This document shows, piece after piece, positions 32,956-43,832 of a DNA stretch of 64,000 bases (the first letter of the stretch is position 1; each line of letters begins with the position of its first letter). The notes beneath the pieces were generated by a model, which was not told the origin of the DNA, ran no database searches, and saw nothing but the letters and a program-made list of their open reading frames with translations. Position numbers and translations under genes: made by a program. This DNA comes from Siphonodentalium dalli. Taxonomy: Eukaryota > Mollusca > Scaphopoda > Gadilida > Siphonodentaliidae. Where the stretch lies: the NCBI GenBank assembly GCA_032622095.1, contig CP136068.1, positions 137,335,989 through 137,399,988 of the forward strand, given 5' to 3'.

Positions 32956-35900
32956 TATATATATATATGTATATGTGCATTTATTTTACTGGAAGATTAT
33001 CCCTTAACCTCATCCATTATTATTCTGCTCGACACCCATAATTTAAATTAATGAGCATTCAATCACCTTCGTCGAGTAGTAACCCTTCTTAAACAATTTT
33101 GAAGCCAACACAATGCCCATCTATATATACCTGGTCCGTACACGGCTTATCCTATAGCCATCTAATATTTATTACACTCATTACACAGGGTGTGTAGGAA
33201 GACAGACTATATTGGACTAAGCCGTCCCCTCTCAATATACCACATACATTTGTGATTGTTTGTCTTGTTCTTTCTATGTTATGTATGTATATGTGTATAT
33301 TGTAAATAAATTATCCTATCCTACCCTATGAACCAGTGGCAGTTCCAATTGGAATGTATGTAGCTGATAATTATTAACTTTATCCCCGTTATGCTGCAGA
33401 CAATGCTAATAATGTTGGCATATTTCAACACACAACGTGTGTGTAGGTATAGGCTCTATAATACATGGAGCTTTTGTGACACTTCGTTTACAAACACCGA
33501 GCCCAAAACAGAAACAGCACTGTATGTGCGAGTAGGCATTATGTTATTTATTGCCTCCTTCTTGTGAGATAATATGTATATGTCATAGAACGATGTGTAT
33601 CAGTGTGCCCCACACTCCAGTATATGCAATGATGTCGAATATAGCATCACACAGTATATAAAACGGTGTGCGTGTATGAATGGCCCACCCACTATTTGGG
33701 AAGTTGGTAGTCGCGGGCGGTTTCCATGTGATCATATATAATTACAATGAACCTATAAATATTGACCTAACCGGGGCTGATCACTTTCTTTTAGTTTGAA
33801 TTACACGCTGCACGTGCAAATTTAAAACAACAAAATGGTCCATATGCATATCACTTGTAAATTGAATTTGAATATATTTGGATTCATGCAGATACAAGTA
33901 GACCTGTGCTTTTTATTATAGTCAACATGGTGCAATCAATGCACAAGTGTATGACTATATTACACGATCTGCTTCACGCAGGAGCATGTGAGTATGAGTG
34001 CAACTCCATCTATGAGCTACCTGATACGACGACTTTTTTAAATTTTAATTTGGATAACTACATTAAAAGTGTACTTATATATCTCTTTAGGAGCAACATA
34101 TACCGACCGGCTGATGCCGACAAGCAACTGTTGAACCTAAAAAAAATCATGAATCCAGGTATACCCTCTCTGCATGAAACATCAATACAATCAAATTCAT
34201 TGATGTTTGAACCAGCTTCAACATTGCTGCATGGGCAACTTATGTGGTGGCCTAATGCACGTAGTCGACCGTGTCACCTCATTGGCTGCAATCAGTTATA
34301 TAGCCAACTCCGATGCGGACGTTGAGACATGCTATTATATATATACCCGTTTAGCCACGGTGTCTATATCGAATACAATTGTAATACATGTGCGCCATAT
34401 CACGACGTTCTCAGTATTACGGGTGGAATAATGACCACGCAGAGATTAAATTTCACATGGAAATAATGCCACTGCGTGCAGAAACCGACCCCCCTCCGAA
34501 AGCAACTGACAAATATGCCCATATGCACGAATCTGATTACCCGCCCTTGGCATGTATCACGATTCCGCGCTTGTAGGGGCTAGAACCAACTTCGTCAGCG
34601 GCCTATTGTACTGAGCACACTACCGACTGGACCAAGCTGGTGAAATTTGATCTCACTCTTAAATAGGTGATTTACACAGCATGTTTTCTTGATATTACAG
34701 TCATTGGTCATTGCTCAATCGGCACCAGTATAATTCAGTACTAAAATAACACTATTTTGTCACAGTACCGACTTTACTGACATCAAATTAACCAAGAACA
34801 CTCATCGAGTGCCCAAATAGTGGTATTTCAATTCCCACTTTATAGCAGTCTTCTCAAAGTTCCGGCGATTCCAGACCTATCGGTACCGGGGCGGTTCCGG
34901 GGTGGTATCGCGATAGCGGCTCCGGTGCCGGTATTGATAGATTCAAGTGGTAATATTGTATGGTTGCTCGGATTTATATGAGTTATGCGTACAATGTGGC
35001 AGTATATAGGTTGGTCTTAAGCAAGGAAGTAGATAACAATTTGGATTTCGAAGAATTGAAAAAACTAATTTCGCCAATCGATCGATCAATCATTTATTTA
35101 CATATAAAAACAAACGCTTGAAAACAATCATTTTAAAAGAACTCGCGAAGATAACACCACGTAAATTACAGTCGGCAATTGGTCGTTCGAACGTGTCCTT
35201 GACGTTTAAATAAGATTTGTAAGTTTCCATCTCACAACGAAGCATTGCTAACTGATCGCTTAAGTTGTTTTAAAACTTGTGTCTTAACACCTCTATTTTT
35301 GCTTATAAAATATGTTTAAACCAACTCATCGCTTTGTTTTTAGTAAGATCAGCTATGAAAGCCAAGTAGTCGATGATACATTTCATACGTAGAATTAATA
35401 TGCGTGACTTGAATTAAGATGACGTGGAATACTCTAAAATATATGGTGACCGAGTGGGGCGTAGATTATGAATTCGCCATACATGTAATTTATTTTATAA
35501 CCAAATTGATAACAGGAAACGTCATTCCTATATATGAGCCACCTGCTGTATCCTGAACAAATGCAAGTTGTTTCAATTGGAACATAGATACACAATTGAC
35601 GGAAACCAAGACACCCACAGTGGGTAATGTGAAAAAATTATAAGTCTGTAAAACATCACCACCAAGAAGAACATGGAGAATATAGATACACTGTGTTCTA
35701 ATATTAATGATTGATAGCTCACCAATAAAAACTGTTTCAGCGATTTGTCAAAAAACATCGCCAATCACATAGTGCAATCAAATAGTTTAGTCTAATTGTG
35801 ATTTGTCTGAATATTTAACAATGCGTTGACCTTTCCCAGTGTTTGCCGTCAAGTTCTGATTTTACTTTGCTGTTGTATTTGCTTAATTCGACGTTGATCG

Positions 35901-37067
35901 ATAATGCCACTGTAAAAACTTAAAAAAAAACATGTTTCATGTATATTACACATGAACCCATTTCGAAAACATTTGACTCCATTTAAAGGGATGGTTCTTT
36001 AATATCGGAGTTACCCTTCCAACGAAATGGAACATCATTTTGCCACTTATCCATATGGGTGCAAGCGACCACAATAGTTCATAATAGGATCCACATGATC
36101 ACTATATTAAATATTAATGACCAAAGGGGGAAGTTGTCTCAGTCGACAGGATGCGTATATATCCCATGCGCCATGTGGGAATGGTTACTCGTTACTCGTT
36201 ACATGTAATTTATTAACTGATATAATATAACCTCAGTGAAGTAGGGACTTTTCCCAGACTGGACATCAAATATGCTTGAAACGATTACTCAATGTTTATA
36301 ATAGTGCATATACTGAACCAAGCTACCTGATCCATTTTGAAAATGATAAATTGCAAAGATAACAGAATGTAATTAGGGTTGATATTTACGTGTGGGACAA
36401 ATATAATTGAGAGAACACGTTTGTTTCATGGCCATTAATGGATGGTTGTAAAAAGTATGAAATCATATAGTGACTTCGATTTAATATTGATTATTGACTC
36501 TGTAGCTGCCACGGTCATATTCGTAATTATGTATGAATAATAGGTAGCGAAGTTTCGAGTTGGTTGTCTGATTGGTCACAAAGCTTTCTTCTTTGTTATG
36601 TTTGTCGCAGACTTAACAAACACACCGGTTGCAAAAGCTTCCACAGCGATCGAATATGATTAATAATAAACAGCGTCTATTCACAAACACCGGTTCACTG
36701 ACAAAACAAATTGCGGCTAGGCCATCCCATTTAAATAAAACACAACGCAATGATGTAAACATGAAGCTGTCTGCATTGACCAACCATTTACATTATTTCA
36801 ACATTGTTTCCCTCTGCACGTAACGTCAGTCAGGGCCGCGTGCATAATGACATGTTGCTTAGCGAGTGATTGGTCGTTTGTAAATGTATTTCATGTTTAG
36901 GTTACATTAGGTGTATTATGTGTATATGTTTCCATACTTCATATAAGCGTTGCTTACTGAACACTTTGAGAGGTGACCCATTGTGGCACCCGATGATATA
37001 CGTAGACGATGTGTGTCATTTAAATTATCCAACTTCGTGACGAAAAAAGTATACTCGTTGTGAAACC
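32956..37067. other. no gene recognised
   Basis: Long stretch without a supportable gene. 33250-33330 ends in 'aataaattatcctatcctaccctat', which could be a LINE-type 3' tail. A 139-codon frame at 33906-34325 has no family resemblance. A GC-rich patch at 34860-34945 contains ggtaccggggcggttccggg-like phrases related to the inverted repeat at 37230-37315. Otherwise AT-rich. Confidence 0.4.
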
Positions 37068-38638
37068 GTTTGGTCGGGGCAAGTTGCAACTTGGGTCTGC
37101 TGCAGCGCGAGTATATTGCGACTTACAAGAACAGATATTTAGCAATAACCAATAATGGTCCAGATGTGGTTTTGTGTATTATACACATGTAAACAGTTGA
37201 GTAATCCGAGTACCGCCTAGTAGTGTGTACCGGCGGTACTCGTCAATCAGTACCGGTAGCGTAAAAATTGTCCAAGTACCGACGGTTCTGGGACCGGTAC
37301 TGGTACCGTTGATAAGCCTGCTTTATAGTTTCACTATTGAATGATATACGATTGGAAGTAAAAAAGATGTATATGCGTGCGTGGTATTTCATTGAAAATG
37401 TTCTCATTATCATCAGATATATAGCGATTGTTTGAATGCATTTAATACCATTAATCGAATGTATATCAGTTTGGTTTCACGTGGGCGATAAATACATACT
37501 TCCGAAATAGTTTTCGCACCCATGCATGCATAATTGCTAAACTGATGCCGACTTTAGATAATAAACTACCGAATTGACATTACTATTCTACATTCCCGGA
37601 GAGCAGGACTGTTGATCTACACGCAACATGCATTTAACCGTTTGAGTGCCAGGTCGATTTTTGTATCAACCCATATACCCTGTGCCAATGCATTCTCTTA
37701 TATATGCGAGTCGACCATAGGTCGCCTCGCATATATAAGAGAATGCATTGGCCTAACAATATATATTTTTTTTTATTATTTTTTTTTACAATTTTTTACA
37801 ATTTTTATAATTTATTCTTATATTATTTAACAGACTTATTTTGTAGGTTTATGGCCGATGAGATCGGCCCCTGGCACTCAAAGGGTTAAGGTTAAGAAGT
37901 TACTCGCACGTTTTATATCGACAGCAGCTTTTCAGCTGTAATATTGGTTAATGGACTCCGTTCGCCAAGACCAACAACTCTATTCCAAGAAGAACGTAAT
38001 GTGCGTGTGTCACGTTCGAGCCACAAACCGCGATAAATTATTATCATTTCTAATTTTCTTCCTATCAGAATATCGAAAAACATGTATATTATACTTTGAC
38101 AGACCATTTGACAGTGAAACGTGTCTGTTATGCTTAACGTGCGTTTCATATCTAAAATCGGCATCAGTTTAGCAATTATGCGTGCATGGGTGCGAAAACG
38201 ATTTCGGAAGTATGTACCTATCGCCCACGTGAAACCAAACGGATATACATTCGATTAATGGTATTAAATGCATTCAAACTATCGCTATGTCTGATGACAA
38301 TGAGAACATTTTCAATTAAATGCCACGCACGCATGTACATCTTTTTTCTTCCAATCGTATATCATTCACTAGTGAAACTATAAAGCAGGCTTATCAACGG
38401 TACCAGTACCGGTCCCAGAACCGTCGGTACTTGGACAATTTTTACGCTACCGGTACTGAGTGACGAGTACCGCCGGTACACACTACTAGGCGGTACTCGG
38501 ATTACTAGACTGTTTACGTGTGTATAATACACAATACCACATCTGGACCATTATTGGTTATTGCTAAATATCTGTTCTTGTAAGTCGCAATATAGTCGCA
38601 CAGTAGCAGACCCGAGTTGCAACTTGCCCCGACCAAAC
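37068..38638. repeat. Large inverted repeat: ~490-bp arms, ~590-bp spacer
   Basis: 37068-37560 is matched in reverse complement by about 38149-38638 with few differences, for example 'gtttggtcggggcaagttgc' and 'gcaacttgccccgaccaaac', 'accgttgataagcctgcttt' and 'aaagcaggcttatcaacggt', 'taaactgatgccgac' and 'ggcatcagttta'. The near-equal arm lengths suggest one event or a fold-back transposon. The spacer holds a TTAA MITE (37638-37885). No coding gene. Confidence 0.85.
37638..37885. mobile_element. TTAA MITE with different termini but the same palindrome module
   Basis: TTAA at 37634-37637 and 37886-37889. Inverted termini are CCGTTTGAGTGCCAGG and CCCTTTGAGTGCCAGG (from the right), unlike the CCCTTTACCCAACA family. 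Nevertheless it contains, at about 37680-37754, the same ~70-bp palindrome as that family in a single copy, followed by a T-rich spacer. Confidence 0.8.
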
Positions 38639-38641
38639 TGT

Positions 38642-38722
38642 TATTTATATATACGTCTCCGAGACATTCCGAACGTCAAAGTCCGACGTCAATACCACAC
38701 GGCCACCGAAGCGAAAAAAGGA
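38642..38722 (-). repeat. SINE fragment (tRNA-headed family)
   Basis: 'ttatatatacgtctccgaga' joined to 'aaagtccgacgtcaataccacacggccaccgaagc' matches the two ends of the SINE at 60672-60888, with the middle missing. On the minus strand it reads GCTTCGGTGGCCGTGTGG, a box-A-like start. Confidence 0.5.
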
Positions 38723-39512
38723 AGCTCAAATATCCCCAAAAGTAGAATACTTCCGTGGCGAAGATCCCCCGAAGATACCCGAACATCACTCGGTGCGAAG
38801 ATCCCCCGGCGAAGACCCCCCGGAAACAGTCGAACAGTACGCGGTAAATTATAACACTGGCGAAGATCCCAGAAACAGGAGAAATAACTCTAAATTCACT
38901 CAACGCACATAACGCAACACAACTTTTATCTGCACATCTTAACCGTAATATATGATTATCTTACCAATAAAAATAAGGTTTTGAATATTGGTTTAAACCA
39001 AAATGTGGGGTGCTCCTCACTAAAAAAACGAGTAGTTTCATGAACAAAACAGAAAAGAACACACCGTTAGAATAACGTTGCGCTAGTCTCTGGAAAATCA
39101 GTCAGAATTACTGACGTACACCACAGCATACCAAAACTATTTTAGAGTAGGGTTCATAAAAACTGTGTACGGTTTACAAATCTCACATAACTGAAGTTTA
39201 TAAGAGTCGATATTTGAATTCGTGAGTTTGTATCGCCGTGACATTAATTAATGTCATTTTATTGTTTTGTAAATGTCATAAACATTTGAATTTGAAACAC
39301 ACATTCAAATACTGCTGCTCAGATCAGACATATAATAGATAACCTGGTTCGTTCAAGTTCAATTAACGTATTAAGCAGTGACGATATTGAGATTTATCAT
39401 CATTTAATCCTTTATTTATTTACCGAACGTTGATTTATTTTAGCCTGTATGATGATGATGCAGAAACCAGAATTATCGTTTTCTTATTCCATTATTAATA
39501 TAAATAACATAA
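38723..39512. other. no gene recognised
   Basis: Contains a short imperfect repeat of 'gcgaagatcccccg' units at 38758-38870. No gene seen. Confidence 0.35.
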
Positions 39513-39548
39513 TCTCATATATATTTTGAAGACCTCTGTTTGTTTGTT

Positions 39549-39584
<36 letters not shown>

Positions 39585-40034
39585 ATTAATACAAATCTAC
39601 GATTCTCGATCGATCGGGACGAAACTTGGTACGTGAGTGTAGTTTGACCAGGCGGTGAACGTTGTCGTATTGGCGAGCCCGTGCGGCGCCCGCTTCGCGC
39701 ATGCGCAGACGAGATCTCGGAAACGGATGGAGCTATCGACTTGAAATATGCTATGTGAATGTATCTTGCCCCGGATGCGAATTTTATCGGGTCGCCGAGC
39801 CCGTGCGACGCCAGTTTCGCGCATGCGCAGACGAGATCTTGGAAACGGGTGGAGCTATCGACTTGAAATTTGGTATGTGAATGTATCTTGCCCCGGATAA
39901 AAATTTTATCGGGTCGCCGAGCCCGTGCGACGCCAGCTTCGCGCATGCGCAGACCAGATCTCGGAAACGGGTAGAGCTATCGACTTGAAATTTGGTTTTT
40001 GAATAGCCCGGACAACGTCGGGCTCATCGGCTAG
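39513..40034 (+). mobile_element. Helitron-like short element, family B
   Basis: A|TCTCATATATATTTTGAAGA at the 5' end; ends CATCGGCTAG with the next element starting at the following base. Head microsatellite (TTTG)n(TCTG)n at 39535-39583. The body has about three 121-bp units (GATCTCGGAAACGGGTGGAG; TGTATCTTGCCCCGGAT; CGAGCCCGTGCGACGCC; TTCGCGCATGCGCAGA). The 3' hairpin GCCCG GACAACGT CGGGC is at 40006-40023, 11 nt from the end. Confidence 0.85.
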
Positions 40035-40587
40035 TCTCATATATATTTTGAAGACCTCTGTCTGTATGTATGTTTGTTTGTTTGTTTGTTTGTCTGTCTG
40101 TCTGTCATTTATACAAATCTACGATTCTCGACCGATCGGGACGAAACTTGGTACGTGTGTGTAGTTTGACCAGGCGGTGAACGTTGTCGTATTGGCGAGC
40201 CCGTGCGGCGCCCGCTTCGCCCATGCGCAGACGAGATCTCGGAAACGGGTGGAGCTATCGACTTGAAATTTGCTATGTGAATGTATCTTGCCCCGGATAC
40301 GAATTTTATCGGGTCGCCGAGCCCGTGCGACACGAGCTTCGCGCATGCGCAGACGAGATCTCGGAAACGGGTGGAGCTATCGACTTGAAATTTGCTATGT
40401 GAATGTATCTTGCCCCGGATACGAATTTTATCGGGTCGCCGAGCCCGTGCGACGCCAGCTTCGCGCATGCGCAGACCAGATCTCGGAAACGGGTAGAGCT
40501 ATCGACTTGAAATTTCGGGCTGGGTAGAGCTATCGACTTGAAATTTGGTTTTTGAATAGCCCGGACAACGTCGGGCTCATCGGCTAG
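40035..40587 (+). mobile_element. Helitron-like short element, family B, direct tandem
   Basis: Begins TCTCATATATATTTTG directly at the end of the previous copy and ends CATCGGCTAG|T. Same head, body units and 3' hairpin, with an extra partial unit near 40516-40540. The head-to-tail junction without intervening bases is seen for both families in this window. Confidence 0.85.
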
Positions 40588-41450
40588 TCATATATATATG
40601 TAATTTAAAAATATTTATTTCATTGATATGTTGTGCAGTTATTCCATGAAAAACGTATTTCCACAAGCACTCTGAGTTCAAATGTATTTATGTTTCATGA
40701 TATTTTAACTTCTGGTCCATGTCACCCCCAATCTTCCCTCCTTGCCTATAGAACATGACATCCAACACAATCACACTAAACATTAACACTTTTCATATTA
40801 CTACCATAGTATATCACTTTTAACCAGTTGATCCAATTGAGATAGATTGTTAGCTTATTGGATGGCACTTGATAAATATATATGATAGAGTATGTGACGG
40901 GTTGATTCAAACAACAGGCTTTCTAAATGAAATATATATATATACAATACACTAAGGGCACATATCATTCCATTAAAACAAATCCAATTAATGAATCAGA
41001 CGTTTCTCATATTTTCAGGCTTCAAAGGGACAGGGGACTTTAAGTGTGGCTTCAGACTACATGAGTGTGACATATGCTGTACCACGTACATTTTTTTTAT
41101 TTTTAATACATCTGCCCTCCAGCACACAAGCGAGACATGACTGTCGGGTGCACCACATGTAGCTAGTCGACACAGTGGTCTGGTAGCTGTCCAGTGATTT
41201 AATATGCATACTTAAAGCTACTCAGATTGGAAGTTTTCCATATGCATACACACAAAGGTCACAACAATCAATAACCCAATACCAGTAGTTGTCGTAAATA
41301 TTGAAGTGCTTTGAAATAACTAGTTTTGTACAAAATACTAATGACAATGCTGTACCAAGACAACCAGCATTGATTTCGGTTCCAGACCACACAATCCTAA
41401 GAACTACATATTGCGAAGAGACTTCCCTTAACAGGACATTCAAACACACT

Positions 41451-41510
41451 ATGAAGTGTCCTGAGTGCGGCTCGTGTCATTGTGACTACCATCACAATCA
41501 ATGCTCATGA
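41451..41510 (+). CDS. 19-codon Cys-rich small ORF upstream of receptor 3
   Basis: Encodes MKCPECGSCHCDYHHNQCS and ends TGA about 370 bp before the receptor start. The copy at 63131-63190 keeps start, stop, length and all five cysteines, with two synonymous and two replacement codons; the copy at 19534-19593 has a stop. It could be an upstream ORF in the receptor leader or part of a small exon. Two similar copies are weak evidence, since the flank as a whole is conserved. Confidence 0.25.
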   Translation: MKCPECGSCHCDYHHNQCS

Positions 41511-41839
41511 TTCGGATGCATAGCTGTTAAGTAATAGCTGACAACCATTGTCTTAAGTTTACACATACGTGGTGCCTCGGTTATCAAATATACAACATTT
41601 TAGCTTTTCACGTCCTGGCAGTGTGTCGCAGCCAATCCTGTGTATTGTCTGATAGTCCATTCACATTCGAACTTGCTGTGATAGTCGCAATGATCAGCTT
41701 TGAGTTTCATTTATTATTTGTTCACGAATGTGACTTGTATACCGACGTTGTGCCTGCTTGTTCTAAGTTAATGGATCGCGCATCTGTCACACCATATACT
41801 TAGGTTTAAAGAGATGCCAATAATAATTATTGACACATT

Positions 41840-41872
41840 TTTAATGAGGATATCCCCGCAAATATCTGGATC
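41840..41872 (+). promoter_or_regulatory. Conserved receptor-proximal upstream block, copy 3
   Basis: 'ttttaatgaggatatccccgcaaatatctgga' spread over about 32 bp, ending about 12 bp before the start codon. Same block as at 19874 and 63511 with few changes; the spacing to the ATG differs between copies. Confidence 0.35.
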
Positions 41873-41883
41873 AACCCCTTAAT

Positions 41884-42900
41884 ATGATGGCGAATGATTC
41901 ATACAACTTTGAACCTGAATCGCCTGCTGTGACTATCGCCATGCCAACGCTGGGGACTATCATAACGTTAACGAACGGAGGAGTTCTCGCAATTCTGCTC
42001 ACGGACCGAGAACTGAGGCGAGACATGTACAGTGCTATTCTTCTCAGCCTCAGCGTGTGTGATCTTCTTGTTGGATTGTCGTTATTGTTCTATTCGTTGG
42101 CTTCGCAAGTCGACATGTTGAGAAACGTGATATCGTGCGTGAGTTCTATCTTTGTTCTAATATCAACAGTTTGCCTATCTAACATCCAGGTACTTTACAT
42201 TTGCATCGTACGCGTCGTAGCAATAACTCGCCCACACTCCTTCCGTTCAGTATTCTCGCTGAAGAGACATTGTATATATACTTCAGTTCTCAGTGTAACG
42301 ATGTTCGTTATGATCGGCACACCGACTGCATTGTGGGTTGGGAACCCAGAAACAATTAAATTAAAATGTGCTATATATACGGCATTCGATCCCGTCGATG
42401 GCATGTTAATGCTTATTGCAATCGTTCTACTATCTACATACATTGCCACACTCATGTGTTACATACAACTGATTCGAACATTGCGAAGGCGAATATCACA
42501 CGCAGCGCCTTCTCGTGGCGTAAATACGATAGGTAATTCGGGTATAATCCAATTCGACCGAAGAGCAGCGGAGAGCCGAATAGAAACGGGTACGACGTAC
42601 CAACGTTCGGGACAATGCGACAGAGCAAACCAAGCGCGAACTGGATCAAGACAAGTTGGAGACAGTGCGAAGACTCTTGGAGTAATCATTGGAGTGATGG
42701 GTCTTCTTGTTGTGCCGTCATCTCTGTTTTATTTAGTAGAGGGGTTGGTGTCTTCGGTGACTTTATCATTGTCCACGCGCGCCTCTTTGGCTGCTGTAAC
42801 ATGTATCAATTCGCTCATAAATCCTTTTGTTTACCCGTTTACGATGAAGAAGTTCCAATCTGCTCTTAGGCGACGATTCAGATGCGGAACATTCCAATAG
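41884..42900 (+). CDS. Rhodopsin-class (class A) GPCR, intronless, 338 aa
   Basis: Complete single-exon receptor. N-D-S sequon at residue 4; TM1 about 16-39 with Asn31; TM2 about 48-72 with Asp60; Cys85 and Cys162 as the probable TM3-loop 2 disulphide; TM3 ends I-V-R-V (Arg110) in place of DRY; TM4 about 133-152; TM5 about 172-195; basic intracellular loop 3 about 196-262; TM6 about 264-284 with Pro278 but no CWxP tryptophan; TM7 about 297-318 with N-S-L-I-N-P-F-V-Y; ends RCGTFQ, a Cys that could be palmitoylated. Length is normal for short class A receptors. Signalling through a G protein at the plasma membrane is expected from the family, though the altered DRY and CWxP make coupling uncertain. 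Closest neighbours are its own paralogues; ligand unknown. Confidence 0.92.
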   Translation: MMANDSYNFEPESPAVTIAMPTLGTIITLTNGGVLAILLTDRELRRDMYSAILLSLSVCDLLVGLSLLFYSLASQVDMLRNVISCVSSIFVLISTVCLSNIQVLYICIVRVVAITRPHSFRSVFSLKRHCIYTSVLSVTMFVMIGTPTALWVGNPETIKLKCAIYTAFDPVDGMLMLIAIVLLSTYIATLMCYIQLIRTLRRRISHAAPSRGVNTIGNSGIIQFDRRAAESRIETGTTYQRSGQCDRANQARTGSRQVGDSAKTLGVIIGVMGLLVVPSSLFYLVEGLVSSVTLSLSTRASLAAVTCINSLINPFVYPFTMKKFQSALRRRFRCGTFQ

Positions 42901-43829
42901 ACGATGTTTTGCTTTCCGCATTCATGTGTGTTATACCATGATCGCATACACTGATATAGTACTAACGGTCATTGTGAAAAACGCTGTTAATCGCAACTGT
43001 TGGTATAAAGGCATGCTGTATGTATGAACGTTTCCCCATATGTTTTGAAAGTAATAGTGATATACCTACAGTAGGACAAACAATTTAACCGTGGAACATA
43101 TAAAACGTAATAACTCGGATGTTGTGCGAATCTGTGATATTATGTGTCCAAACAAATTTTATCATACATTTCAATAGATCTTGTATACACTTTCTCAGTT
43201 CCCGCAGGTTGCACATCCCTTCGCAAGGTAACAGTACTAATGCACTGAGTAGCCGCGGGGTCCTTGGATAGTTTTAGTGTTGACTCATTTCTTCGATGTG
43301 TTAAGTTATAATTATATTTGTGTTGGTATAATCAAGGTATACACACAATACCCACGCAGAGTTTCTGAACACCACATTTACACCACTGATGAGATTAATG
43401 ATTTACCACACTCGCTAAAGCACTTGCGGTAAATAAACAATCCCACTCCTGTTGTAAATTTGGTATGCAGAAACAATATGTGTGTGTTCGATATGTAATC
43501 AGTCGGCAATGTTTTGCCCCATGATTCTTCCACACAGTTATGATGGCAAATATCATCACGCGATGACAGTGTGATTTCAGCCAACGCCTCTTATATCGGA
43601 ATAGACCGTTTTATCACGTAGATGTACATGTATCGTGAACAAACACAAGACCAACAGTGAGCAATCGCATATGTACATGCTGATTTACCGACATCAATGA
43701 TAAAACCGTACCTTCCGACATTGTGACATGTCTTTCGGAATATTTAAAGGCACATATAGTGTTGAAACATATTTTTAGCCACAATAATGGTGATAAAAAC
43801 AAGAAGCTTTTTCCCCTTCAGAATAACTT
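42901..43829. other. 3' flank of receptor 3, no gene recognised
   Basis: AT-rich, no recognised gene or repeat up to the Harbinger-like element. Confidence 0.4.
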
Positions 43830-43832
43830 TAA

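Larger units (their letters stand above)
40640..41883 (+). repeat. Duplicated 5' flank of receptor 3
   Basis: Matches 61840-63587 in order, from 'atgtatttatgtttcatgat' to the start codon, apart from a 504-bp insertion in the other copy (62134-62637). It shows that at least 1.2 kb upstream was duplicated with the receptor, and that this pair is the youngest. Confidence 0.85.

Noticed and set aside
33906-34325. 139-codon open frame
   Set aside because: No recognised family, no neighbouring homology, overlapping frames of similar length; not enough to call a gene.
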